Assembly (NCBI GenBank): GCA_001586965.3
Contig: LUCW03001762.1
Location: 60,001-101,073 of the forward strand
Direction of reading: 5' to 3'
From: Sphaeroforma sirkka
Lineage: Eukaryota; Opisthokonta; Ichthyosporea; Ichthyophonida
Length of the DNA: 41,073 nt
Position numbers and translations under genes: made by a program. Each line of letters opens with the position of its first letter. The first letter of the stretch is position 1. Below, in pieces: positions 19,601 to 30,600 of the stretch. Under the pieces are notes generated by a model, which worked only from the letters and a program-made list of their open reading frames with translations, was not told where the DNA came from and did no database searches.

Positions 19601-20186
19601 GAGATAGTGATGTCTTTGTGCGTGCTTGTGCATATACGTGATCGACCCGTATATTCCCAGATTGCGATGGGAGTACATGATCTAGCCTATGTAGTCGTGT
19701 GTGTAGAATTCGATCGATTCTCTGCGCGCAGGGGAAATGATTTTATCGTCGCCATATTCGATATCACGAAAATTCATGTCGCCACACAACACGTGTGGTT
19801 TGCAATTCAGAGATAATAGCACATTATATACATCTTCCCCTAGGGATGGCGCCAAATATACACAAGCAACAGTCACTGCGCGAAACGTGAAAGCCACGAA
19901 ATATTGACTAAAAGCGTGCAATCTAAATTGATATGCATTGTGTCTACTAATCACGGCAACACCGTTATTTCTGCCCCCCGCGATGAGCACTGGCCGAAGG
20001 CGGTGAGGCGTAGATCAGATTTGTATTAGTATTATTACACACAGCATTCAAACGATCGGTATAACCCCAGGTCTCTACTAAACACAGGGCATCGCATTGA
20101 CTGCAAAGTGAGCGTATTATTTCGTATTGTTTAGCTACATTCATTAGAGAATTTAGATTGACATAATACACGAGAATGTCACTCAT
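16610..20186 (-). pseudogene. LINE copy 1 ORF2: APE-type endonuclease, reverse transcriptase, CCHC
   Basis: ORF2 nicks the target and primes reverse transcription there. The endonuclease starts ILVYYVNLNSL, followed by CLVETWGY (catalytic Glu), VACVYLAPSL, HVLCGDMNFRDIEYGDDK and RTDHEWVFAI (final His). RT blocks are WLCTLIVPIPK, FRPITLTQILRRIFQ, GGFKSGYSCFTHAL, QIFLDIKKAYDSV, GLTQGDPIAPTLFNIYIDPLL and GWVDDMSLY, where WVDD holds the catalytic Asp pair. Near the C-terminus CIGCSARKFTPTHFTC gives a C-x2-C-x8-H-x2-C finger. The stop is TAA 16610-16612. Frames shift at about 19690 (extra AC), 19470, 19335 (extra AT), 18862 (lost G), 17060 (T-run) and 16825 (extra TG). Several of these are absent from copy 2. 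Confidence 0.9.
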
Positions 20187-21405
20187 TGCGATTTCATCTT
20201 ACTATCAGTACGGGTTTGTATAAAGTCAGAGAGTTCCTTTCTCGTTTCTGGATCACTGATTGGTGGTGAGTTAAACCCATCATCTCCTAAGACTGCGACT
20301 AATTCATCTTCAGATAGAGTATCTAACGATTCATCATCATTGCCTTCGAGTCTAGTTCTAGCCCGTTCGTTATCGCTATCGCTTTGACACTTACGTTTGA
20401 GGTATGACGATAATTTAGTGATCTCTGATTGTACTTCCATATGATCACTCTCTGACCTAGCAGATGTTTGTATATCTGCGGGCGAACTAATAGTTATGGC
20501 GAGTGTGTTTGTTATATTGGAACTAGTGGTTGTTGTTTCGGAATCTGTAGAATTTGCTTTAGATTTAGGCTGTGTTGGATCGTCGGGTACTCTACTGAGC
20601 AGGTATGTGATGAGCACTCTAGGGTACTGGGGTGGACATTTCTCACGTTCTAGTGCACTTTTATAAGCGGTGGTTAAACGAGTACGTGCTCCATTGATTG
20701 CGATAGGATTGGTCACATTCATAGGGTCGGCGCCTTTGTTTGTACGCCAGCCGCGTGCTAATAGAATCTGTTTGGTTTTAGAACTAAAGCGTGCAGGAAC
20801 GACTAATTCAACTGCGCTTCGATCTTTGTAAAGATACGAAGCGTGTAAGATGGGGATATTTTTTCAATAAGTGAAAGTTCCATAGCCATTTCGATAGGTG
20901 TTTGTTGGTTGGAAGTGATCCATCCTCTAAAGCGTGAGTGTTGCAGTTAAAGTATAGTGCAGAGAGCTCCCAGTGATCCTGACAATCCCAAATAGATGGG
21001 GGTTTGCTTGGCTTAAAGAGAGCTTCCTGTGCCTCTCGAGAGGATGGGCTTCTAGTTTGATTGAGCATTTCTTTAAATGATTTCGGTCCAGGCCTTTGCT
21101 TCGGGTTCGATTGTGATTCGCCCAAATTGGGGAAATCAGTGGTGTTCATGGTTGGCATAGGTGGTGTGTGTGTGTCTGTTGGTTGTTGCTTGGTGTAGTT
21201 TGCGTTTGAGCTGTTCATTCTCTACTTTGAGTTGATTGTTCTGTTCTTGTAAGAGACTATAAGCAGACTCAAGTCTATTCAGGCGCTCTTCAACACTTTT
21301 CTCACCACTTACCTTGGTGTTGCCTTTCTCAGATGTACGTACCTTATTGACATTTTCCTCTAGTTGAGATATCTTCACGTTGATCGGCTTGAGTGCTGTT
21401 TCCAT
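20183..21405 (-). pseudogene. LINE copy 1 ORF1 (coiled-coil RNA-binding-type protein)
   Basis: ORF1 starts at the ATG at 21405; an in-frame TAA lies about 70 bases upstream. The N-terminus has heptad-like Leu spacing (RLNRLESAYSLLQEQNNQL, about residues 43-65), indicating a coiled coil. A Pro/Thr-rich stretch, a conserved-looking WDCQDHWELSALYFN block, ILLARGWRTN and an acidic Ser-rich tail follow. No CCHC knuckle is seen. Two frame changes occur, at a CA repeat near 21170 and near 20830. The stop TGA (20183-20185) overlaps the ORF2 ATG as ATGA. The likely role, by analogy with other LINEs, is to package element RNA and perhaps target it to telomeres. Confidence 0.75.
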
Positions 21406-21505
21406 TGTCGCTCGGATCAGGCTTGCTAGATCGTCCCCGTAAGAGGTATGGCCCCGGCCATGGCGTCGTCCAACTTATGACTAGGCCTTTTGCCGGCCAA
21501 AACCA

Positions 21506-21578
21506 ACCGGCTGTGGTCTAGTGGTATTTCGGTACTTTGTTGATGTGGTGGTCACGTGTTCAATTCTTGGTGTGGGAA
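21506..21578 (+). ncRNA. tRNA-Glu-like relic in the LINE 5' region
   Basis: GTGGTCTAGTGGT (21513-21525) matches the D-arm/A-box of eukaryotic tRNA-Glu. TGTTCAATTCTTGG (21556-21569) resembles its T-arm/B-box, and GTGGGAA follows at the 3' end. A- and B-box spacing equals that of a real tRNA. The acceptor and anticodon stems do not pair, so this is not a working tRNA. It could be a tRNA-derived (SINE-like) piece or a chance pol III-type promoter. Confidence 0.35.
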
Positions 21579-21698
21579 ATTTTCTTGGCGATTTTGGGGG
21601 GTTTGGGTGTTTCTATTGTTTGGCGTTCACTTTCGCACTGTTGATGTTGTGTTCACGTCTAAAGTGAGATTTCGAGTGTCAGCAGTTTGAGATGTGCT

Positions 21699-24600
21699 TG
21701 AAATATAAATAGTTCAAAAGTGAAATATAAATAGTTCAAAAGTGAAATATAAATAGTTCAAAAGTGAAATATAAATAGTTTCAAAAGTGAAATATAAATA
21801 GTTCAAAAGTGAAATATAAATAGTTCAAAAGTGAAATATAAATAGTTCAAAAGTGAAATATAAAAGTTCAAAAGTGAAATATAAATAGTTCAAAAAAAGT
21901 GAAATATAAAAAAGTTCAAAAGTGAAATATAAATAGTTCAAAAAAGTGAAATATAAATAGTTCAAAAGTGAAATATAAATAGTTCAAAAGTGAAATATAA
22001 ATAGTTCAAAAGTGAAATATAAATAGTTCAAAAAAGTGAAATATAAATAGTTCAAAAGTGAAATATAAATAGTTCAAAAAAGTGAAATATAAATAGTTCA
22101 AAAGTGAAATATAAATAGTTCAAAAGTGAAATATAAATAGTTCAAAAGTGAAATATAAATAGTTCAAAAGTGAAATATAAATAGTTCAAAAGTGAAATAT
22201 AAATAGTTCAAAAGTGAAATATAAATAGTTCAAAAAGTGAAATATAAATAGTTCAAAAAGTGAAATATAAATAGTTCAAAAGTGAAATATAAATAGTTCA
22301 AAAGTGAAATATAAATAGTTCAAAAAAGTGAAATATAAATAGTTCAAAAGTGAAATATAAATAGTTCAAAAGTGAAATATAAATAGTTCAAAAGTGAAAT
22401 ATAAATAGTTCAAAAGTGAAATATAAATAGTTCAAAAGTGAAATATAAATAGTTCAAAAGTGAAATATAAATAGTTCAAAAGTGAAATATAAATAGTTCA
22501 AAAGTGAAATATAAATAGTTCAAAAAGTGAAATATAAATAGTTCAAAGTGTGAAATATAAATAGTTCAAAAGTGAAATATAAATAGTTCAAAAGTGAAAT
22601 ATAAATAGTTCAAAAGTGAAATAAATAGTTCAAAAGTGAAATATAAATAGTTCAAAAGTGAAATATAAATAGTTCAAAAAGTGAAATATAAATAGTTCAA
22701 AAGTGAAATATAAATAGTTCAAAAGTGAAATATAAATAGTTCAAAAGTGAAATATAAATAGTCCAAAAGTGAAAAATATAAATAGTTCAAAAGTGAAATA
22801 TAAATAGTTCAAAAGTGAAATATAAATAGTTCAAAAGTGAAATATAAATAGTTCAAAAGTGAAATATAAATAGTTCAAAAAAGTGAAATATAAATAGTTC
22901 AAAAGTGAAATATAAATAGTTCAAAAGTGAAATATAAATAGTTCAAAAGTGAAATATAAATAGTTCAAAAAAGTGAAATATAAATAGTTCAAAAAAGTGA
23001 AATATAAATAGTTCAAAAAGTGAAATATAAATAGTTCAAAAGTGAAATATAAATAGTTCAAAAAAGTGAAATATAAATAGTTCAAAAAGTGAAATATAAA
23101 TAGTTCAAAAGTGAAATATAAATAGTTCAAAAGTGAAATATAAATAGTTCAAAAGTGAAATATAAATAGTTCAAAAGTGAAATATAAATAGTTCAAAAGT
23201 GAAATATAAATAGTTCAAAAGTGAAATATAAATAGTTCAAAAGTGAAATATAAATAGTTCAAAAGTGAAATATAAATAGTTCAAAAGTGAAATATAAATA
23301 GTTCAAAAGTGAAATATAAATAGTTCAAAAAGTGAAATATAAATAGTTCAAAAGTGAAATATAAATAGTTCAAAAGTGAAATATAAATAGTTCAAAAGTG
23401 AAATATAAATAGTTCAAAAGTGAAATATAAATAGTTCAAAAGTGAAAATATAAATAGTTCAAAAGTGAAATATAAATAGTTCAAAAGTGAAATATAAATA
23501 GTTCAAAAGTGAAATATAAATAGTTCAAAAGTGAAATATAAATAGTTCAAAAAGTGAAATATAAATAGTTCAAAAAGTGAAATATAAATAGTTCAAAAGT
23601 GAAATATAAATAGTTCAAAAAAGTGAAATATAAATAGTTCAAAAGTGAAATATAAATAGTTCAAAAGCGAATATAAATAGTCAAAAGTGAAATATAAATA
23701 GTTCAAAAAAGTGAAATATAAATAGTTCAAAAGTGAAATATAAATAGTTCAAAAAGTGAAATATAAATAGTTCAAAAGTGAAATATAAATAGTTCAAAAG
23801 TGAAATATAAATAGTTCAAAAGTGAAATATAAATAGTTCAAAAGTGAAATATAAATAGTTCAAAAGTGAAATATAAATAGTTCAAAAAGTGAAATATAAA
23901 TAGTTCAAAAAGTGAAATATAAATAGTTCAAAAGTGAAATATAAATAGTTCAAAAAGTGAAATATAAATAGTTCAAAAGTGAAATATAAATAGTTCAAAA
24001 AGTGAAATATAAATAGTTCAAAAGTGAAATATAAATAGTTCAAAAAGTGAAATATAAATAGTTTCAAAAGTGAAATATAAATAGTTCAAAAGTGAAATAT
24101 AAATAGTTCAAAAAGTGAAATATAAATAGTTCAAAAGTGAAATATAAATAGTTCAAAAGTGAAATATAAATAGTTCAAAAAAGTGAAATATAAATAGTTC
24201 AAAAGTGAAATATAAATAGTTCAAAAAAGTGAAATATAAATAGTTCAAAAGTGAAATATAAATAGTTCAAAAGTGAAATATAAATAGTTCAAAAGTGAAA
24301 TATAAATAGTTCAAAAGTGAAATATAAATAGTTCAAAAGTGAAATATAAATAGTTCAAAAGTGAAATATAAATAGTTCAAAAGTGAAATATAAATAGTTC
24401 AAAAGTGAAATATAAATAGTTCAAAAGTGAAATATAAATAGTTCAAAAGTGAAATATAAATAGTTCAAAAGTGAAATATAAATAGTTCAAAAAAGTGAAA
24501 TATAAATAGTTCAAAAGTGAAATATAAATAGTTCAAAAGTGAAATATAAATAGTTCAAAAGTGAAATATAAATAGTTCAAAAGTGAAATATAAATAGTTC

Positions 24601-27600
24601 AAAAGTGAAATATAAATAGTTCAAAAAAGTGAAATATAAATAGTTCAAAAGTGAAATATAAATAGTTCAAAAGTGAAATATAAATAGTTCAAAAGTGAAA
24701 TATAAATAGTTCAAAAGTGAAATATAAATAGTTCAAAAGTGAAATATAAATAGTTCAAAAGTGAAATATAAATAGTTCAAAAGTGAAATATAAATAGTTC
24801 AAAAAAGTGAAATATAAATAGTTCAAAAGTGAAATATAAATAGTTCAAAAGTGAAATATAAATAGTTCAAAAGTGAAATATAAATAGTTCAAAAGTGAAA
24901 TATAAATAGTTCAAAAGTGAAATATAAATAGTTCAAAAGTGAAATATAAATAGTTCAAAAAAGTGAAATATAAATAGTTCAAAAGTGAAATATAAATAGT
25001 TCAAAAGTGAAATATAAATAGTTCATAAAAAAAGTGAAATATAAATAGTTCAAAAGTGAAATATAAATAGTTCAAAAGTGAAATATAAATAGTTCCAAAA
25101 AAAAGTGAAATATAAATAGTTCAAAAAGTGAAATATAAATAGTTCAAAAGTGAAATATAAATAGTTCAAAAGAAGTGAAATATAAATAGTTCAAAAGTGA
25201 AATATAAATAGTTCAAAAGTGAAATATAAATAGTTCAAAAAGTGAAATATAAATAGTTCAAAAAAGTGAAATATAAATAGTTCAAAAGTGAAATATAAAT
25301 AGTTCAAAAGTGAAATATAAATAGTTCAAAAGTGAAATATAAATAGTTCAAAAGTGAAATATAAATAGTTCAAAAAAGTGAAATATAAATAGTTCAAAAG
25401 TGAAATATAAATAGTTCAAAAGTGAAATATAAATAGTTCAAAAAGTGAAATATAAATAGTTCAAAAGTGAAATATAAATAGTTCAAAAGTGAAATATAAA
25501 TAGTTCAAAAAGTGAAATATAAATAGTTCAAAAAAAGTGAAATATAAATAGTTCATAAAAAGTGAAATATAAATAGTTCAAAAGTGAAATATAAATAGTT
25601 CAAAAAAGTGAAATATAAATAGTTCAAAAAAGTGAAATATAAATAGTTCAAAAGTGAAATATAAATAGTTCAAAAGTGAAATATAAATAGTTCAAAAGTG
25701 AAATATAAATAGTTCAAAAAAAAGTGAAATATAAATAGTTCAAAAAAGTGAAATATAAATAGTTCAAAAGTGAAATATAAATAGTTCAAAAAAAGTGAAA
25801 TATAAATAGTTCAAAAGTGAAATATAAATAGTTCAAAAGTGAAATATAAATAGTTCAAAAAGTGAAATATAAATAGTTCAAAAGTGAAATATAAATAGTT
25901 CAAAAAAGTGAAATATAAATAGTCAAAAAGTGAAATATAAATAGTTCAAAAGTGAAATATAAATAGTTCAAAAAAGTGAAATATAAATAGTTCAAAAAAG
26001 TGAAATATAAATAGTTCAAAAAGTGAAATATAAATAGTTCAAAAAGTGAAATATAAATAGTTCAAAAGTGAAATATAAATAGTTCAAAAGTGAAATATAA
26101 ATAGTTCAAAAGTGAAATATAAATAGTTCAAAAGTGAAATATAAATAGTTCAAAAAGTGAAATATAAATAGTTCAAAAAGTGAAATATAAATAGTTCAAA
26201 AGTGAAATATAAATAGTTCAAAAAGTGAAATATAAATAGTTCAAAAGTGAAATATAAATAGTTCAAAAAAAGTGAAATATAAATAGTTCAAAAGTGAAAT
26301 ATAAATAGTTCAAAAGTGAAATATAAATAGTTCAAAGTGAAATATAAATAGTTCAAAAGTGAAATATAAATAGTTCAAAAGTGAAAAATATAAATAGTTC
26401 AAAAGAAGTGAAATATAAATAGTTCAAAAAAGTGAAATATAAATAGTTCAAAAGTGAAATATAAATAGTTCAAAAGTGAAATATAAATAGTTCAAAAAGT
26501 GAAATATAAATAGTTCAAAAGTGAAATATAAATAGTTCAAAAAGTGAAATATAAATAGTTCAAAAAGTGAAATATAAATAGTTCAAAAGTGAAATATAAA
26601 TAGTTCAAAAAAGTGAAATATAAATAGTTCAAAAGTGAAATATAAATAGTTCAAAAGTGAAATATAAATAGTTCAAAAGTGAAATATAAATAGTTCAAAA
26701 GTGAAATATAAATAGTTCAAAAGTGAAATATAAATAGTTCAAAAGTGAAATATAAATAGTTCAAAAGTGAAATATAAATAGTTCAAAAGTGAAATATAAA
26801 TAGTTCAAAAAAGTGAAATATAAATAGTTCAAAAAAGTGAAATATAAATAGTTCAAAAAAGTGAAATATAAATAGTTCAAAAAGTGAAATATAAATAGTT
26901 CAAAAGTGAAATATAAATAGTTCAAAAGTGAAATATAAATAGTTCAAAAGTGAAATATAAATAGTTCAAAAAGTGAAATATAAATAGTTCAAAAGTGAAA
27001 TATAAATAGTTTCAAAAAGTGAAATATAAATAGTTCAAAAAAGTGAAATATAAATAGTTCAAAAGTGAAATATAAATAGTTCAAAAGTGAAATATAAATA
27101 GTTCAAAAGTGAAATATAAATAGTTCAAAAGTGAAATATAAATAGTTCAAAAAGTGAAATATAAATAGTTCAAAAAGTGAAATATAAATAGTTCAAAAGT
27201 GAAATATAAATAGTTCAAAAGTGAAATATAAATAGTTCAAAAGTGAAATATAAATAGTTCAAAGTGAAATATAAATAGTTCAAAAGTGAAATATAAATAG
27301 TTCAAAAAAGTGAAATATAAATAGTTCAAAAGTGAAATATAAATAGTTCAAAAAGTGAAATATAAATAGTTCAAAAAAGTGAAATATAAATAGTTCAAAA
27401 GTGAAATATAAATAGTTCAAAGAAGTGAAATATAAATAGTTCGAAAAAAGTGAAATATAAATAGTTCAAAAGTGAAATATAAATAGTTCAAAAAGTGAAA
27501 TATAAATAGTTCAAAAGTGAAATATAAATAGTTCAAAAAAGTGAAATATAAATAGTTCAAAAGTGAAATATAAATAGTTCAAAAGTGAAATATAAATAGT

Positions 27601-30600
27601 TCAAAAAAGTGAAATATAAATAGTTCAAAAGTGAAATATAAATAGTTCAAAAAAGTGAAATATAAATAGTTCAAAAGTGAAATATAAATAGTTCAAAAGT
27701 GAAATATAAATAGTTCAAAAGTGAAATATAAATAGTTCAAAAAAGTGAAATATAAATAGTTCAAAAAAGTGAAATATAAATAGTTCAAAAGTGAAATATA
27801 AATAGTTCAAAAGTGAAATATAAATAGTTCAAAAGTGAAATATAAATAGTTCAAAAGTTTGAGAAATATAAATAGTTCAAAAAAGTGAAATATAAATAGT
27901 TCAAAAGTGAAATATAAATAGTTCAAAAAGTGAAATATAAATAGTTCAAAAAAGTGAAATATAAATAGTTCAAAAGTGAAATATAAATAGTTCAAAAAGT
28001 GAAATATAAATAGTTCAAAAAAGTGAAATATAAATAGTTCAAAAAAGTGAAATATAAATAGTTCAAAAGTGAAATATAAATAGTTCAAAAGTGAAATATA
28101 AATAGTTCAAAAAAGTGAAAATAAATAAATAGTTCAAAAGTGAAATATAAATAGTTCAAAAGTGAAATATAAATAGTTCAAAAGTGAAATATAAATAGTT
28201 CAAAAGTGAAATATAAATAGTTCAAAAGTGAAATATAAATAGTTCAAAAGTGAAATATAAATAGTTCAAAAAAGTGAAATATAAATAGTTCAAAAGTGAA
28301 ATATAAATAGTTCAAAAGTGAAATATAAATAGTTCAAAAGTGAAATATAAATAGTTCAAAAAGTGAAATATAAATAGTTCAAAAGTGAAATATAAATAGT
28401 TCAAAAGTGAAATATAAATAGTTCAAAAAAAGTGAAATATAAATAGTTCAAAAGTGAAATATAAATAGTTCAAAAGTGAAATATAAATAGTTCAAAAGTG
28501 AAATATAAATAGTTCAAAAGTGAAATATAAATAGTTCAAAAGTGAAATATAAATAGTTCAAAAGTGAAATATAAATAGTTCAAAAAGTGAAATATAAATA
28601 GTTCAAAAGTGAAATATAAATAGTTCAAAAGTGAAATATAAATAGTTCAAAAGTGAAATATAAATAGTTCAAAAGTGAAATATAAATAGTTCAAAAAAGT
28701 GAAATATAAATAGTTCAAAAAAGTGAAATATAAATAGTTCAAAAAAGTGAAATATAAATAGTTCCAAAAGTGAAATATAAATAGTTCAAAAGTGAAATAT
28801 AAATAGTTCAAAAGTGAAATATAAATAGTTCAAAAGTGAAATATAAATAGTTCAAAAGTGAAATATAAATAGTTCAAAAAGTGAAATATAAATAGTTCAA
28901 AAGTGAAATATAAATAGTTCAAAAGTGAAATATAAATAGTTCAAAAGTGAAATATAAATAGTTCAAAAGTGAAATATAAATAGTTCAAAAGTGAAATATA
29001 AATAGTTCAAAAAGTGAAATATAAATAGTTCAAAAAGTGAAATATAAATAGTTCCAAAAAAGTGAAATATAAATAGTTCAAAAAAGTGAAATATAAATAG
29101 TTCAAAAGTGAAATATAAATAGTTCAAAAGTGAAATATAAATAGTTCAAAAGTGAAATATAAATAGTTCAAAAGTGAAATATAAATAGTTCAAAAGTGAA
29201 ATATAAATAGTTCAAAAGTGAAATATAAATAGTTCAAAAGTGAAATATAAATAGTTCAAAAGTGAAATATAAATAGTTCAAAAAAGTGAAATATAAATAG
29301 TTCAAAAAAGTGAAATATAAATAGTTCAAAAGTGAAATATAAATAGTTCAAAAGTGAAATATAAATAGTTCAAAAAGTGAAATATAAATAGTTCAAAAGT
29401 GAAATATAAATAGTTCAAAAGTGAAATATAAATAGTTTTCAAAAGTGAAATATAAATAGTTCAAAAGTGAAATATAAATAGTTCAAAGAGTGAAATATAA
29501 ATAGTTCAAAAAGTGAAATATAAATAGTTCAAAAGTGAAATATAAATAGTTCAAAAAAGTGAAATATAAATAGTTCAAAAGTGAAATATAAATAGTTCAA
29601 AAGTGAAATATAAATAGTTCAAAAAGTGAAATATAAATAGTTCAAAAGTGAAATATAAATAGTTCAAAAGTGAAATATAAATAGTTCAAAAGTGAAATAT
29701 AAATAGTTCAAAAGTGAAATATAAATAGTTCAAAAGTGTGAAATATAAATAGTTCAAAAAAGTGAAATATAAATAGTTCAAAAGTGAAATATAAATAGTT
29801 CAAAAGTGAAATATAAATAGTTCAAAAGTGAAATATAAATAGTTCAAAAAGTGAAATATAAATAGTTCAAAAGTGAAATATAAATAGTTCAAAAGTGAAA
29901 TATAAATAGTTCAAAAGTGAAATATATAATAGTTCAAAAGTGAAATATAAATAGTTCAAAAGTGAAATATAAATAGTGAAATGAAAAAAGTGAAATATAA
30001 ATAGTTCAAAAAAGTGAAATATAAATAGTTCAAAAAGTGAAATATAAATAGTTCAAAAAAGTGAAATATAAATAGTTCAAAAGTGAAATATAAATAGTTC
30101 AAAAGTGAAATATAAATAGTTCAAAAAAGTGAAATATAAATAGTTCAAAAGTGAAATATAAATAGTTCAAAAAAGTGAAATATAAATAGTTCAAAAAGTG
30201 AAATATAAATAGTTCAAAAAGTGAAATATAAATAGTTCAAAAAAGTGAAATATAAATAGTTCAAAAGTGAAATATAAATAGTTCAAAAGTGAAATATAAA
30301 TAGTTCAAAAAAGTGAAATATAAATAGTTCAAAGTGAAATATAAATAGTTCAAAAAAGTGAAATATAAATAGTTCAAAAGTGAAATATAAATAGTTCAAA
30401 AGTGAAATATAAATAGTTCAAAAGTGAAATATAAATAGTTCAAAAAAGTGAAATATAAATAGTTCAAAAAGTGAAATATAAATAGTTCAAAAGTGAAATA
30501 TAAATAGTTCAAAAAGTGAAATATAAATAGTTCAAAAAAGTGAAATATAAATAGTTCAAAAGTGAAATATAAATAGTTCAAAAAGTGAAATATAAATAGT

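Larger units (their letters stand above)
16236..21698 (-). mobile_element. Telomere-associated non-LTR retrotransposon, copy 1
   Basis: This minus-strand element of about 5.4 kb has ORF1 (20183-21405), ORF2 (16610-20186; endonuclease, RT, CCHC) and a 3' UTR of about 370 bases ending in GGTACC. It then runs directly into CCCTAAA repeats with no poly(A). Element 3' ends on telomeric repeats, an APE-type endonuclease and a two-ORF layout recall the TRAS/SART group of the R1 clade in insects, which insert in telomeric repeats. Family assignment is inference. At least six small indels break ORF2. The 5' end is taken as the start of the 22-bp satellite and is not independently proven. Confidence 0.88.

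Noticed and set aside
21506-21578. Functional tRNA-Glu gene
   Set aside because: Acceptor and anticodon stems do not pair, so only a relic is claimed.
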